NCBI GenBank assembly: GCA_017506865.1
Contig: JAFCMP010000035.1
Coordinates: 1,178,001 to 1,242,000, forward strand
Source of the DNA: Tribonema minus
Lineage: Eukaryota > Sar > Xanthophyceae > Tribonematales > Tribonemataceae
Direction: 5' to 3'
DNA: 64,000 bases
This document shows positions 10,414-23,369 of this stretch, piece by piece; position 1 is the stretch's first letter; the number at the start of each line of letters is the position of its first letter. A model generated the notes under the pieces. That model was not told the DNA's origin and ran no database searches. It saw only the letters and a list, made by a program, of their open reading frames with translations. The position numbers and the translations under genes are program-made.

Positions 10414-11868
10414 GAAATACAACAACATCAGCTCAGCTCGCTGGAAAGGTTCTCAGTTCACGCAGAGCATTGGAGAAAACCAGCCGACAGGTTGTCACCA
10501 GCCATTGTTGTGCTTGAAGTATGCTCATCAATCGTGGTGCAGGACTTCCGGAACAACCCAGCAGATGTACCATAAGTGCGACACGTAATTATCGTCAAAG
10601 GTGGCATTTGAACATGTGTTCCAACACCAGTCCTTTCTATGGTCTGATTGTGATATTTCAAGGTACTTTGAAGGACGTGATTGCAATGTCCCCTCAGCGG
10701 ACATGTCTTTTGCCTTGGCTGTGTTTCTACGTGTCCACGACCGCATACGAGCAGCCTTGCGGCATGTTGCGCCTGCGTGACCGTGTTCCTACGAGTGGTG
10801 AAAGCACGATTGCCCTGTGTGGACCCATGTCCACAAACGCCCCCAAAGGCTCAGCGCTGGCGACGGCTAACCCTAACCCTAGATGTGCCACGCCACACCA
10901 GGGGACTGCAAGGTTGCTGAGCGATGGTGACCGTTACTGAGCTTTGCTGCCTGATGCTGATGACGAGAAGCGCTGCTGTTTTGACGCCGCTGCCCATTGC
11001 TGTGCACGCGCTGACGGTGTTGTGGAGCACTGATGTTGTGAGACACCGGTACCTATGCTGAGCAGTGCTGACGCTGATGAGCACTGCTGTCTCCTGCAGC
11101 ACTGCCATCCTTCTGAGCAGTGCTGATTGGTGCGGCGGCCAATGGCGCTGAGAGCGCCGCTGAAAGTGCAAACGAGGTGCGGCCGGAAGTGCTGAGCGCT
11201 GCTGAAAGCGCAAAGCGCGGAGCGTCATCACTCGAGCTTGCGCTTGGGCACCACCCTCTGCAGATCCACCTTCATCATGAGCGGCTGTGCGCGGTACAGC
11301 TCCAGCTTGCGCTTGCCGCTGAACGTGGTCGGCGCTGGCAGCCCCCCGGATGTGTCCCAGCCTGCATGCGATTACACGCGAAGGCAGCAGCAACAGCACG
11401 CTCAGGCTGGGTAACAGCTCATTGAAAAAAGATGACAGCGGTCGACGTAGTCTTTATGTATGCAGTTCAATGGTGCGAGCTGGTCGGCGCTGGCAGGCCC
11501 CCTGCCGTGTCGCAGCCTTCATGCGGTTTCAGAGGTTCCGACAATATTTTGGTGTAGAAGTACAAGATTGGGGCCGAAAACCAGGAAACCAGCAATGGGC
11601 ACAGTAAGCGGGGTAGGCGCGCGTGTGGCAGCCATTCACGTTCTGCACACAAAGAACAGCAGCGCTGCTCACCGTCAGCAGTGCTCAGGCTGGGTGACAG
11701 CGCTCATCAGGAGATGACAGCGCTCAGCGTTAGCGGTGTTCGCGCTCGCATGAGGTGGCTCGCTGGTACCAACAAGCGGGGAAAGCATGCACAACCATCA
11801 GGGCATATGTGTTTCACAACGTGTGGTCATAGGGTTTGCGCCCCTCAAGCAGAAGTAAATGAAGTACA
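10414..11868. other. Degenerate repeat-rich stretch, no supported gene
   Basis: Contains diverged direct repeats (11327-11375 with 11487-11535; GCTCAGGCTGGGT units near 11400 and 11685) and many GCGCTG/CAGTGCTG words. A minus-strand frame ending at 11228 (LELYRAQPLMMKVDLQRVV) looks protein-like but stands alone. Nothing here can be assigned. Confidence 0.4.
11327..11535 (+). repeat. Two diverged 49-bp direct repeats
   Basis: GGTCGGCGCTGGCAG... at 11327-11375 and again at 11487-11535, spaced 160 bp. A third partial match (CCAGCCTGCATGCG) lies just inside the 5' end of copy A near 11883, so the repeats may be older fragments of that element family. Confidence 0.6.
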
Positions 11869-13004
11869 AATGGCGTGTGGGTCCAGCCTGCATGCGTTTA
11901 CTGCCACCAGCGCTAACGCCACTGCAGCAGCAACCACCTACGCAGCAGCCGCCGCTGCGGCCGACAGCAGGTGGTGGCACTGGTGCGGATGCTGCTTGCG
12001 TACTTGACGCCAGTGCTCTGCAGTTGCAGTGTAGCCTGAAGCGCCCCAATCAGAGTGCGCTTGCAGATGCCGTCGCTACCGAGCTTGCAGATAAGGTGGA
12101 GGCGGACCTGCAACAGCTGCCGCAGGGCACGCAACGCACGCAAGCACTTGCTCGATTCCGGTCGCAGCGCCACATGCACTCGATCGGCATGGCATTCCTC
12201 AACGAGCCCATGTACTCCACAACGGCTTCGTTCGATGGCCTATCCTGGCAGCTGGCCGTCAAACGCGCCATCGGAGTAGAGGAGCAGACGGCAGGCTGCA
12301 AGCTGTGCGGGAAGTCGCCGGGCGGCACCCTGCATGCACGGCTGTGTCAAGCGCCACGCGTCAAGGCGCACGACACCATCGTCTACAATAGCGTCAAGAG
12401 GGCCACGCAGCGCATTCTGCGGCAATACCTCAAAACGGGACTGGTGGACGAGGACTACACGCCGTTTCTGGGGTCCGCCGGGCCGCCGGGGAGTCGCAGG
12501 ATGGACATCGTGCTGCCTGCCGACGCCTTCCCGGTGACCGGCTACGACGACCCGACACGCCACCTACCGCTCATGGTGGATGTTACCTGCTTCGAGGCAC
12601 AGGTGGCGTCGCGGGCGGCGAAGACTGCAGCAGACCCCGAGCGATGCTGCCGCGACCAAGAGGCCGCCAAGACTACCCACTATTCTGGTCATTATGATCA
12701 GAATTGCTACAAACTTGCCACTTTGGCAATAGGGTCATTTGGCAGCATCGGGGAGCAGGGGCGGAAGCTGCTGGAGGCTGTGGCGACGGAGTATGCCAGC
12801 AGGATGTCAGTGCCCGGAGGAGCGCGCCCTAAAGCTCTCAAGGGCATCGCCCTGGCGCGCTTACGCTCGGCACTGTCGGCAGCGCTCCACATGGCGTACT
12901 CTGGCCGTGTCATGACACACATGGCAGAATCCAGGGGGGGGGGGCACATGGAGGAGGACGTAGGGGAGGAGCCCGAGATGCCATTTGGCGGCGGCGGCGT
13001 TTGA
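11859..13004 (+). CDS. C-terminal endonuclease region of non-LTR retrotransposon polyprotein
   Basis: An open frame of 381 codons within copy A; the apparent ATG lies at the insertion junction and is probably not a real start. It shows a knuckle CKLCGKSPGGTLHARLC, then RRMDIVLPADAF and PLMVDVTCFEAQ, which resemble the CCHC knuckle and the PD...D catalytic core of restriction-like endonucleases in R2-type elements; the usual Pro-Asp is Met-Asp here. A conserved tail follows (CYKLATLAIGSFGSIGEQG, LLEAVATEYASRM). The frame ends in TGA at 13002-13004. No reverse transcriptase is present, so this copy cannot move by itself. Confidence 0.7.
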   Translation: MKYKWRVGPACMRLLPPALTPLQQQPPTQQPPLRPTAGGGTGADAACVLDASALQLQCSLKRPNQSALADAVATELADKVEADLQQLPQGTQRTQALARFRSQRHMHSIGMAFLNEPMYSTTASFDGLSWQLAVKRAIGVEEQTAGCKLCGKSPGGTLHARLCQAPRVKAHDTIVYNSVKRATQRILRQYLKTGLVDEDYTPFLGSAGPPGSRRMDIVLPADAFPVTGYDDPTRHLPLMVDVTCFEAQVASRAAKTAADPERCCRDQEAAKTTHYSGHYDQNCYKLATLAIGSFGSIGEQGRKLLEAVATEYASRMSVPGGARPKALKGIALARLRSALSAALHMAYSGRVMTHMAESRGGGHMEEDVGEEPEMPFGGGGV

Positions 13005-13110
13005 GTGGTTGTCGTTGCGACACTTTCAGACTGTCATACGACATGTAGATTCCTTACAGCTAGATGCCAATCATCTGGGCTTTTTCGCGCCCTGAGCGAG
13101 AATCAATGAA
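11869..13110 (+). mobile_element. RLE-type non-LTR retrotransposon, 5'-truncated (copy A)
   Basis: The longest copy of the family here. It encodes the polyprotein C-terminus and a 3' UTR ending in GAGAATCAATGAAA. AAGTACA occurs at 11862-11868 and 13111-13117, a 7-bp candidate target duplication. The reverse transcriptase itself has been lost by 5' truncation, which is normal for target-primed reverse transcription. The 5' boundary rests on the short duplication and is less certain than the 3' end. Confidence 0.75.
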
Positions 13111-14906
13111 AAGTACATTTGAGCAATGGCTGCATGTGCACTGAAATATGAGCAGTCCCAAGGTGCTCAGGTTGCTGAGACATGACAAAGGGGCATTCTC
13201 TCCACGCCTCCACACATGCAGCTTTATGAGTCACACAAGAAACCAATCAGCACTGCACATTTGACAAAAGTGCACGAGTACATTTTTGATCAGGAAATCG
13301 CCAGTGGCGCGGCTTAGTGCCTGTGCGTAGGCGTGGAGTTTTGCAATGTGATGGCGAGGCACTACTGCAAAGATTCACACCAACAAGTGGCAGGCAACCA
13401 CGCAATACTCTGACTGTGTATGCAGGGTAAATCACTGCATCACAAAGAGCAGCGCAGAAAGCAGCCCCAGAAAGCGTCGAAGCATGTGCTGCCAGTGGCA
13501 GCAGCATGTGCCAGCGCGCTGCACGGCCAGTGAAGGCGAAAGAGCTCAACAGCAGCAACCGCCGCACGCCCACAATGCCCGCACAAGCTGGTGCCATGGC
13601 ACCGGCTTATTTGCAGACCAACTCGCCGAGGAGGAGACGCAGTCACTGCGGCAGAAGCACAGCACAATTTATCAATCTGCCATCTGGGCGTATCAGGTCG
13701 ACTTGATACTGCGGTGGCCGTACTTGCAGTGCTGCTGCCACCTCTGAGTTGCACCACCTGCTGACTTCCGTGCATAATCACACCTGTGCGGGTGAGGGGC
13801 CCTGTTGATGGCAACACTAATGGCCTAAGCCACAGCAGCACTGAGCAGTGCTCAGTAGCAGTGCTGACGGCCAGACTCAACACAATGTTGTCAGTGCCGA
13901 CACTGCGTCGGCGGCCGGGCCATTTCAACAGCACCAGCAGTTGCAGCGGCAGGTGTGAATGCTGCCGCCGCCGCCAGTGACTACTGCAGAGGAAGCTCTT
14001 GCAGGCTGAGAGCCACCAGCCCACCGAACTGTGAACACGCACTCTGCTGGCACTGCTATTGCGCCAATGCCAAGACAGGGCACCGCCGCCACTGCTGCAG
14101 CCTTTAAAAGCCAGTGCAGCGGCAGCTTTGGCAGCTGTGAACTGAACACCAGCCTCAGGCCAACGCTGTGTTGAAACGCTTCACGGTCCTGCTGCTGCTT
14201 GTTGCTGCCTGCTTAGCCTGCGAGTGACCCGCAGATGCGGCGCGGTGGGAGATCTTTGAAGCGGAGCGCATCGTTGACCCACAAACAGCGGTAAACCCCG
14301 CTCAAAGCTGATCAGGGACCGGCGTTGCTGCTGTTGGTGCCATTTGCACTGCTGCTGCCGCCACTGGATCCCCTGCGCACGCGCTGCAGCACCGCTCCGG
14401 CTCTTGACGCCAATGACTGGGGAGCAGAGGGTTCCACCGTCACTGCTGGCCGCACGCGCACGCGGTCTTGCCTGCAGGGGGTACACACAGGGTGACTGTT
14501 GAGTGTCTGAATGAGCACATTGGAATAACATCAGCATCTTTGCCTTGGCAGTACACAGTGATTGGTGCTGTGCAGCGGCGTTATGGCGCTCGACTCCACT
14601 GAGCTCCTTTGCAAGTGCTGATGCAAAAGACAAGGTGCTGCTAATATCAGTCTGTTGCGCAGATGCCAACTAATGTACCTCTCAGTAGGTACTTCGTAGT
14701 TCTTGTATCATCATCATATATGGCTAGTGCATAGCAGCATTGCTTCGCCACTTCTCAGCAACACTAAGTGGGCAGCAGGTTCGAACGCATCAGTCAATCG
14801 CATCCACGCACATTACTGCCGCAACTGGTGAAACCAATATCCACATCAGTGCTGAGCGCATGGGCAGCACCAGCACTGCTATGAGTCTGGGCTTTTGATT
14901 TGATTG
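13111..14906. other. Intergenic stretch, no gene seen
   Basis: Between the retroelement copy and the 3' end of the SET-domain gene. The longest minus-strand frame (13440-14042) is Ser/Cys/Leu-rich without domain motifs. The 3' UTR of the SET gene probably lies just left of 14907. Confidence 0.45.
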
Positions 14907-17900
14907 CTACAACCCGAATACCTCAAAACAACACTCGAAGCATGCTATTTGCTCTGGCCTGGCCCTCATGAATGAGTACCTTCGCGCATGACCGATGATG
15001 TTGGTGCAGTAGATGCGGGCATGCTCGCTGACGCCAGTGGTCAGCGCAAGTGCTGCCTCGTCAGTTGGAGCAGCAATGCAGGCCAGGCCCGTCTCTGCAA
15101 ACTCCACGATGTGCCTAAGCACAACCTTTTCGCCTCGGACCTGAAAAACAGATCACATAACAACCAGCAGCAAGTATAATCAGATCCCTGTTCCACTGGT
15201 GCGACATGACCTCCTGGTTTAAGCCAGATGCAGCAATAAATACACTGTGTAAGGTAGAGGGAGAGACACTTCGGCTGCCCATAGAGACTTAAAAAGGTGA
15301 GGTTTTCGAAATATGAATGTACGGCAAACTATCAGCAGTCATGCTATGCTGTCAGCAGAAGCACCTGTTGCCATGCAATCCGAGGTACCTTGATGAACCC
15401 TAATGCGTGCCAATTAAGCATCGGCATGCGATAGCAACATGTATATCAGAGCAGCCGACCGCATCGCAATTAATCGATGTCCCAGGAGCAGCCATTGTTT
15501 GCCTTAAAAACCATGGATGAAGCAGGATACTCAAGCACATTGCTGCCTAACGACTGCAAGCTAGCATACCTGCTGATTGAGGCTGCAAATGAGGATGTGT
15601 TCATAACTATACAATGGCATTACGAAGTCGCCAAGGAGGTGGGGGGGTGGGGCTCTGCCCATCCCTCCGCGTCCTTCTACTTGCAGACAAAATATCAATA
15701 CAAGACAAAACAGTTCTGGGTGGTGTACCTACCAAGCAATGTACTCCTGCCGGTATATATGTCCGCACTGACCAGAGTGGCTTCGACAAAAACAGTCAGT
15801 GACACATGCAGCCATACCAAAACACCTCAAGTGCGTACCTGTATGACGGCATTGCGGTGGTCACTGAAAGGGGCAAGCGTGTCCCCTGCCAGTGCCGCCT
15901 CATCCTGCTCCAGGGTCGTAGGGTATGCGTTCAAGTACGCCTGGGGGGCAGCAGCGCCCAGCCACAAGAGACACGCAGGAGGACCAGCAGTGAGCGCATG
16001 GAGTTGGTGAATTCCAGCCATTCTTAAGCGGACAAAGAGGAGCATGGCTCTTGACAGATGAAGCCCCATTCAGCCTCACACCACAGACTATCAACTATAA
16101 GCTGTGAGCATCATACCACAACACGGACAGCCGTTTCCATGGAGCAGTGGCCTACCAACCGCTTCCGGTCACAATAAAAAAAGGATTTCGTGTCAATCAT
16201 CAGCATTTTTTGCAGTTACCATACCAACCATCAAAGCATCTCCGCGCGCCCGCTGCATGCCTGACACATGGCAAGGATACATCAGGCAAGCACCTTAACT
16301 CCTCAGAGATGATCACTCGGACCAGACAATTTGTAATAAAACCAAAGCTTGACAGCCTCAATCACTCGCAGGTGATCAACACTTGGAGTACAACCTTAAC
16401 TCCTAGCAGGCGATCACTCGGACCATACGATGTATGGTAGAATCAAAGCACGCTACTGTACCGCAATATTTCAAGGGAAATCGAGGCCTGCAGCAGGGCT
16501 CAACAAGCACAGAAAAAAAAGAAACTAGTCAGCAAGTAGCTTGTGGCGTCGCTGCAACATGCACGGAATCTGGCGCAGCCCTAACCCTATCCTGACCCCA
16601 AGCCTTGCATCCGCCATACCCTTGAAGTGTTGAGAGCTGCGGCCATGCAGGCCTGACACCCAGCGGGACACGCCATTCAGGCACCGATCAATACAATGCT
16701 CTTGTTCTCAACAGAAAACCACGGAGCATATGGCACCTACGCTACCTACTTTGACGTATACCACGAGTGCACGGTCATCAATTGTTCAGGCCACAAGCTG
16801 CTCAACCACTGCTGTGTAGCAGCAGAGGCTTCGCAGCAGGCGCCCATTGTCCAAAAGATGCCGACCTCAACGAGCACACAAGCCAAAAGCCGTACGTCTC
16901 ACCTCTGCCAACGCCTTGAGTCGCTCGAGCGCGGCCGCCTCGCAGCGGAGGCCCAGCGGGAAGCGCAGGTCGCGTGCCGTGCGGTACAGCAGACCGCCGC
17001 CAATCTCAACGCTCTTCCAGTCCTCAGCGCTTGCCACCGCTGAGCGCTGCAGCGACAGCGCTGCGCGGAAGGCTTCGCTGTCACCGGCGCTCAGGCGGAG
17101 GCGGATGGAGCCGGGGGCGGGGGGGAATGCGGGCGCTGCAAGCAGGGGGAAAACGACGGCATTGATGAGTCACACAGAAGGGACAGGTGTTGCACGCATA
17201 CACACATCGATGCTGGTGACGATGCCTTCAATCATTGGCCCTGTGGTCATGCCATACTGGGCGCCGATTGTGTGGGTCGTGGCATTGCCCTCGCAATGCT
17301 GACTTTGAGTGACACCTGAAAGTCAAACCCCACTCAGGGCGCACACTGACACAAATGAAGACAGACTCTGAGCAGTGTTGCCCTACGTACGTTGCAGTGC
17401 TGGTGTGTTTCAAAAGCAGGAGCCCTGTCCACTTCAACAAAGGCATTCCTGACCCTGGCGGTAGAAACTGCAACACTGACAACAGCATTTTGAGTCGCCA
17501 ACACAAACAAACAGCACTGACCTGCACCATTCTGATGACACCCATTAGCGCCAGCATCGCCGGATGGCGTGGGATCGGGTGCCTCTTTAGCGCTGGCAAA
17601 GGGATACCACGGCCCCTTCGACTGGTACCCCTGATCATTGGTCCACAGCGCGTGCTTCACAGGCAGCAGCGGATCTGCTGCGTCAAGGGTGAAGTCCATG
17701 GCGACCTCGTTAGGGTTGCCCGCGGGTTCCGTATTGTCCTCCACGGAGAAGCCGTAGTTGAGGAGGAAGCGGTGGTTGCACTTCTGGCCGTACGAGTCGT
17801 AAACCTGCACATGCCAGAATGAGCATCACATGCTTCAGTGGCATGACAAACACATCAAATGCATTCATCCAAAAGCAGCAGCAAATGAACGTGTAGCAGT

Positions 17901-20900
17901 TGAGTTGCAACTCGGTGGGAAAGGCAACGTCAATATATTGTCAACAACAAATCGATGATTGCGGTGCTGGCCACAGGAGTCACAGACAAATACAACACAA
18001 TATGCCACCAAACATGCAAAAATGCTGCGCTATATGGGAAAATGACATTGGGCCTGACAGACGAAGAACGTCTGATGAGAGGTAGCCTGATTGACGTTGC
18101 GATATGAAGTCGGGAACAAGATGGCACACTCGCCTGCAGGAGTATCTCTAGGTGTTGTGCTGATCTCATGAATGTGCTGCAGTCAAAACATGTAAGCACG
18201 TGGCATGCCGCAGCTGCTTGCATATACGCACATCCACACGATGCACCAACAGCGCTGTGCAGGCACCGTGCACTCAATGAATCAATGATGAGTTCAAAGA
18301 TATCAAATGATATTACATGTTGCCACATGGACATGGACCACACCTGGTTTGACATGATGGCGGGTTCAGACGTTTCGTCAAGTGTGCAGTGCGCGATCGC
18401 AGCTCAACAAGCTAACAAAGCATACCTGCTCCCCGGCGGCGATGCCCGACAGAGTCGTTATTGCAAACGCGCCGGCATCGTTGTCGTACGTCCACTTGGT
18501 GTGCCGCGGGCGCTTGTGGTTCAGCATGTCGGCGTAGGGCACCAGCGCCGCGGTGCGTATGTTGCGGACGATGATGCCGAAGTTGCGGCTGCACACGATC
18601 ATCCGTGCCCACATGAAGTCTTCGAGCGTCGCTGTTGAAGTGAACGGCGGATATGCTTCGCACACGGCGGCGTAGTCTGCAGCTATCGCTGCTCGCCGAT
18701 CCGCCACCTGCGTCAACAAAGGTGGCGGCGTGCAGAGTGTGGGTGCAGCATCATGATGATATGTTACACACATGAGCGCCAGCAGTAGTAGCCAAGCACA
18801 GCATTTGCGATGCCCAACCCTTACGCTCCAAGTTTGCGATTTGGATGGTGGCTGTAGCTAGTGTTGTGGTGAAACGCAGGGGCAAGTCAGCATGTTGATA
18901 CATGCATGTCAATGACAGCACATGTCATGTCCTGGTCAGTAGAGGTGTGTGTGTGGGGGGGGGGGGGGGGGGGGCTTCATTCCATGTACTGCGCATCTCA
19001 ATGCCTTTGCACTGGTCAAGCACACGTGCGCCCCGAGCCTCACCTGCCGCACCATGAAACTGCCGCGCAGCCACGCCAGCTTTGCGTCCTCCCAGAACAC
19101 GGGCATGTTTGACAGCGACGGCGGCAGCATGTCGTAGTACGGCCTGAAGAAGCTGTCAGCGCGCAGCCTATCGGTGAGCAGGAAGAGCATGAGGTAGATG
19201 TGCTTGGGGGCGTCGAGGTCTGGGTCCGCTGCCACCACTGCGCGCCCCACAGGTGTCTCCTTGCCCATCTCCACGGTGATGAGGCACTTCAGCGGCACCT
19301 GCACAGCAGCAGCGGGAGCAGCAGCAGCGGCGGTGATGATGATCGCCATGATGAGGACCGGGGTGTCGAAGTCATGGTGCGGCCGCACAGCTGCTTGGTG
19401 AGGCGCCGACTGTACTAGCAATATGAATTGCTGTAATGCATCGTGTGCATGAGCTTGAGCGTCTGCACAGCAGCTGGGCGATATACTAGATCGTTGTCAA
19501 ACATATCAACTCAGTTGCCTCAAACTTCAACATGTGACACACCTCAATGATCCGCTCATCCGCTGGCAGGTCACAGCTCGCGTGCATGCCCCTGAATTCC
19601 TCGTCATAGCTGTGGACCTGCAGAGTGCAGCAGAAGTTCACTCAGCATGTAACATACCTTTGCAGTATCTGGACGGGTGATATCGTTGATGATGTCGTAC
19701 CCTTACCGCTCTGTAGCGAGATCGGCGGCTGCCGAACTGCCTACTATTTTGCCTGCTCTTAACGTGTGGATGATGCTGATCACGCTGTGCTAGAATTACG
19801 TTTGGCTGAACACCAACCCCATACATATGACCGAATTTGGAGGTGCTACGATTAGGCATGTCACAGCCACATTAACACACTACATGCAGAACGTGCAATC
19901 GCATGTCCAGTTCTAATCATCAGTGCGCATTGAGGGCAATAACCTCCTGCTCCACAAGCTCAATGCACGAGTACCAGAGGTAGCCGCCATGTCAGCACGG
20001 GGCTGTGGTGCTATGTCGCTTGAACTTCGAGAACTGCCTGACATAGGCGTACGACATAGGATTGTTCATGGAACTTGCTAACACGCGCGTGGACTGCAGA
20101 ATTGGGCAAGGTCAATTGCCATGACTGACCATCCCCCACACACAGCACAACATTGCCGGTTCGAGGTAGCTTTGGTAGCTAGGACCAGGTGCGAGCTGCG
20201 ACACAGATATTAGATTATCTGACATGAATGAGGTGCAACTTCCAATTCTGGTATGATACTCTGCCGGTACCGGTGTTATACTTTGCCAAAGCGAGCATTA
20301 TGCTCTGACATGCACCATGTGCAAATGCCAAATACAAGCGGCGACACATCCATGATCAGGTTTCAGCAATGAGTTTCGTGCTGGTGCTTGCGGCAGTGGT
20401 GAGTGAGCATTGCTACACGTGCATACTATTGAATGGTACAGCAAGCTTGTGCAGCACCTCATCAGAAACGCAACAACCTTTCTAGGGCATGCGCTAGTCA
20501 CCGCAACCACGCTGGCTGTCACGTTACTCCAATCTTGAGACATAGATATGGCAGCCATGCATCGTGCAATGAGGCAGTTGACGATAACCGCAAAGCAGCT
20601 GCAACTCGTGTTGACCTGTAGCATCATCTGCGCACCAGAATCAGAGTGGGTACCAGCGTTCAACTCTGCGTGCGTGATTTAAGAACCAACGCGGTTGAAC
20701 TGAAACCAGAAGACCGACTTGTCGTCATGTCGTTGCTGCAAGGAGACTGCACATCAATATTTTCACACCAGTAAGCATGGCACTCGCCATCTACTTGCCT
20801 AACATGGCGCTATGCCTCAGGTACTTGATGGCGTGAGCACAAACTAGGGCCAGGCTGCATGAGGTTGACACAAAAATGTGTCACCAGGCCTATTGAGAAC

Positions 20901-21598
20901 ACCAGGAAAAGCACTTGGGCATAGGTGATATTAGTGCCCGGTACAGTCCTAATTCTGGATCGGTCTGCCTAACTCAGCACATAACGGGTCGTTTTCAAGC
21001 TCAAGCAGCAAGGTTTGCGCTGCAGAGAGTGTCGAATGCTGCATGTACGTACTCGGTGCACACAAACACTGCAACACAACTGCAGGCAGACGAGTTTCTT
21101 CAGCCTACAGGCGCAAATGCAAGCATTCTGGAATGCTTGAAAGAAAGAGCAGCACTGACTGCCTCATGTGGATTGGTATGTTGGGAAGAGCTCCAATAGG
21201 AGACTTGAATTCTCCGCACCCAAGGAGCCATTACCTATTTAGAACATGTGTGTTGGCGGGTCAAACGCGAGAATCAGTACGGTTGAGATCAGTGCGGCTG
21301 ATAACACATCACTGATGATGGCTTTCGGCTACCCGGCATTAAAATCACCTTGTGTGCGTGGTCGCGCAGCATCTGCTACCAGTGCCGTACCACAAGAAGA
21401 GCAAAGGTTCTGCCAATTGCGCACCTCTAACTTTGGGAACTTGGCTCCATTATCCAGCAGCCACTGCTCCAGCACCGTGGCCCGCACAGCGTGCTCCTCC
21501 GCACTTAGATGCAGCTCGCCTTTCCCTCCATTCCTGACGCTTGTGACACCACCCGACTGCGCAGTGCTGCTCAGCTCAATGTCAGTATAGGACGCCAT
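14907..21598 (-). CDS. SET-domain protein lysine methyltransferase (SETD3 / Rubisco-LSMT class), complete, 8 exons
   Basis: Proteins of this class transfer methyl groups from S-adenosylmethionine to lysine or histidine in non-histone proteins such as Rubisco, cytochrome c or actin. Exons in transcript order are 21425-21598, 19543-19617, 19044-19298, 18426-18707, 17522-17804, 16903-17135, 15839-15940 and 14907-15140; together 1638 nt, 545 aa. All junctions are phase 0 except exon 5/6, which is phase 1. Start ATG is 21596-21598 and stop is TAG. Family motifs run in order: WLLDNGAKFPKLE and YDEEFRGMHA (SET N-terminus), FFRPYYDMLP, CSRNFGI, ALVPYADMLNHKRP (catalytic NH motif), YGQKCNHRFLLNYGF, then the substrate-binding region with AYLNAYPTTLEQDEAAL and GEKVVLRHIVEFAETGLA. 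Motif order and summed phase are fully consistent, so I regard it as an intact host gene. The substrate cannot be told from sequence. The C-terminus after RHIVEFAE could be spliced differently. Confidence 0.88.
16292..16430 (+). repeat. Two ~37-bp direct repeats in an intron
   Basis: ACCTTAACTCCT...GATCACTCGGACCA at 16292 and again at 16393 (101-bp spacing), in intron 6 of the SET-domain gene. Confidence 0.6.
18955..18974 (+). repeat. G20 homopolymer in an intron
   Basis: Twenty consecutive G on the plus strand, in the intron between exons 3 and 4 of the SET-domain gene, so the transcript has C20. The length is likely to vary and is prone to assembly error. Confidence 0.9.
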
Positions 21599-22798
21599 AC
21601 TTTCTGGTGCAAGCGGTTTTGCTGATCGCCCAGGTGCAGTGCTCTGACCCGCCAGCACCAAGCGCCTCACCAGCAATGCTCGCACAATGAAAAACGCACA
21701 CGTGAGCAGCTTTTCCTTGGCGGCCTCCACAATGTTTCTTGGTCCGCAACTTCAAGTCCCATCAACTTCAAGGTGATGTTGAAGTTACTAAAATTTGAGG
21801 GAAAGAAAAAACGAGAACTTGGGAGGACGCGGCTGGGCTGGCCGCATCCGCGATGTGGCCGTGTCAGCACACTGAGGCTGACGAGTCGATCCGTGCACAG
21901 TTGCGATGCAAAGCATGCATGTAGTACTCGCTCAGCGAAGGCTCGGCTTGAATTGTCCCCGGTCTCAGGGAGCTGCATGAGCACAAGCCTCTTGTGAGGT
22001 AGTTGTTTGCCATGTACGCTGTTGACCTTCATGAGCTTCATAACAAAAGATACAGCTTCCACCAGGTGTCGCTTGGCAGTGCATACAGCAGTATGGCAAT
22101 GCCAGTCTCACAGATTCTGAATCTGATGTCACACAGTGCTGTGCTGCAAAACAATCATGTCACATGTGTACAGTATGTGCTTTTGACAGAATCAATTGAT
22201 GACGATGACCTTGTGCTCAGCAGCTTAAATGAATTCACTACCACACAAAGTAGTTCGGATGACCGTCTGCTATGCAGTGCCGCTTACGCCGGCGGCCATC
22301 AAATTGAATGACCACAGGCAGAACCTCATGCATAAATTACTACTAGTAGGCTGATAAGTTTCAAATCCTGTTCTGCTAGCATATATTCACAAAATTACAG
22401 TGACTGCATCCGATGGAGCCATGATGATTTATCACGATGATATCTTTTATAATTAATACTTGTATGTGCTAACTATACTATCATAATGACAATTCATAGC
22501 CCAGTGGTTGATCCGTGTTCTTCGAATTGCCCGGAGATGATATCATAATGGATGACCATGTGACAGAACCATTTTATTGAAGATACTATGTATTTACTAT
22601 GTAGTATACTAGTACGGGAGACCTACTACTAGTAGGCCTCTATGAAGTATACTACCAGTATCGCTAGTCGAGTAATTATGCCAGTAAGTATGTCAGAATA
22701 ACTTCTACTGGCAGTCAAAGACAGTCACTCTGAGAGTAGTCTAAGACTACCTTGGTGGTCTGTTGCTTGTTGATATGATATCTGCCAGTGAGTATGTC
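21599..22798. other. Upstream region of the SET gene and AT-rich spacer
   Basis: No convincing coding sequence. The part from about 22300 to 22720 is AT-rich, with many TACTAGTA-type palindromic words; the first LTR retrotransposon is inserted just beyond it. Confidence 0.5.
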
Positions 22799-22803
22799 AT
22801 GTT
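22799..22803. repeat. Target-site duplication of E1, left
   Basis: ATGTT here and at 35601-35605 flank the two LTRs. If the LTR is taken to end in canonical CA one base further, the duplication is 4 bp (TGTT). Confidence 0.85.
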
Positions 22804-23010
22804 TGATGCAACAACCAGTCTCCGTACTACACTTCAGCAAGTGCAGGGAACAATGCAGAGAAGACACCCACACACAACACAGCTGACCGAACTGTGCTAT
22901 GTGTATTCTGGGGCTGCTGCTCTTGTCTGAGCCAAACAAACAACAACGAACAACTCGTAACTGCCAACCGTAACAGTTACAGGTGACACCCCAACATCCA
23001 GTGTCACCAC
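22804..23010 (-). repeat. E1 3' LTR
   Basis: 207 bp identical to 35394-35600 except at 22809 (C versus A) and 22979 (A versus C). On the plus strand it begins TGATG and ends CACCAC(A). It is preceded on the element side by a purine-rich tract. Confidence 0.95.
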
Positions 23011-23025
23011 AGTCACCCCCCCTAG
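23011..23025 (-). promoter_or_regulatory. E1 polypurine tract
   Basis: On the minus strand, AGGGGGGTGACT directly precedes the 3' LTR. This is the expected position and composition of the plus-strand primer. Confidence 0.65.
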
Positions 23026-23369
23026 ATTGGAAAGGGTACTGCAAGGGGGACCCACTACACATATGCAACATGACTCGCAAGCCAATGCTACACATTGCAA
23101 TGACTCCTGTGCAAACGCAGTCAATATGCAAAGGCATGCCGCACAAGACGCCTCTCACACGCCGGGGTCTCTACCAAGCACATGACCGTGTGACTACACA
23201 TGCAATGATTCCAGCTGGGCTTGTGTGCCAACTAGGAACCAAGAACCATTCGATGCATCTGGGCGCGTGTTGTACAAGCTAGGGTCCAGTACTAGGGTCT
23301 GATACACCCCTTCAACAATCCAGAACACCCTATGAGCTATCTGTGTATGCCTTGTCTTCCCCTTTGAGA

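Noticed and set aside
10640..10790. Protein-like stretch (YFEGRDCNVPSADMSFALAV)
   Set aside because: A possible exon, but no partner exons with matching phase and no recognised family.
11228..11361. Possible minus-strand terminal exon (LELYRAQPLMMKVDLQRVV)
   Set aside because: It lies inside diverged direct repeats related to the 5' end of retroelement copy A, and no upstream exon was found.
13440..14042. 200-aa minus-strand ORF
   Set aside because: Cys/Ser/Leu-rich composition, no motif, and an overlapping opposite-strand ORF of equal quality.
14770..14790. GGTTCGAA-like word resembling a tRNA B box (also near 20157)
   Set aside because: No acceptor stem, D arm or anticodon arm could be built around either site.
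15477..16010. 177-aa plus-strand ORF
   Set aside because: Overlaps exon 7 and intron 7 of the SET-domain gene on the other strand, and has no domain.
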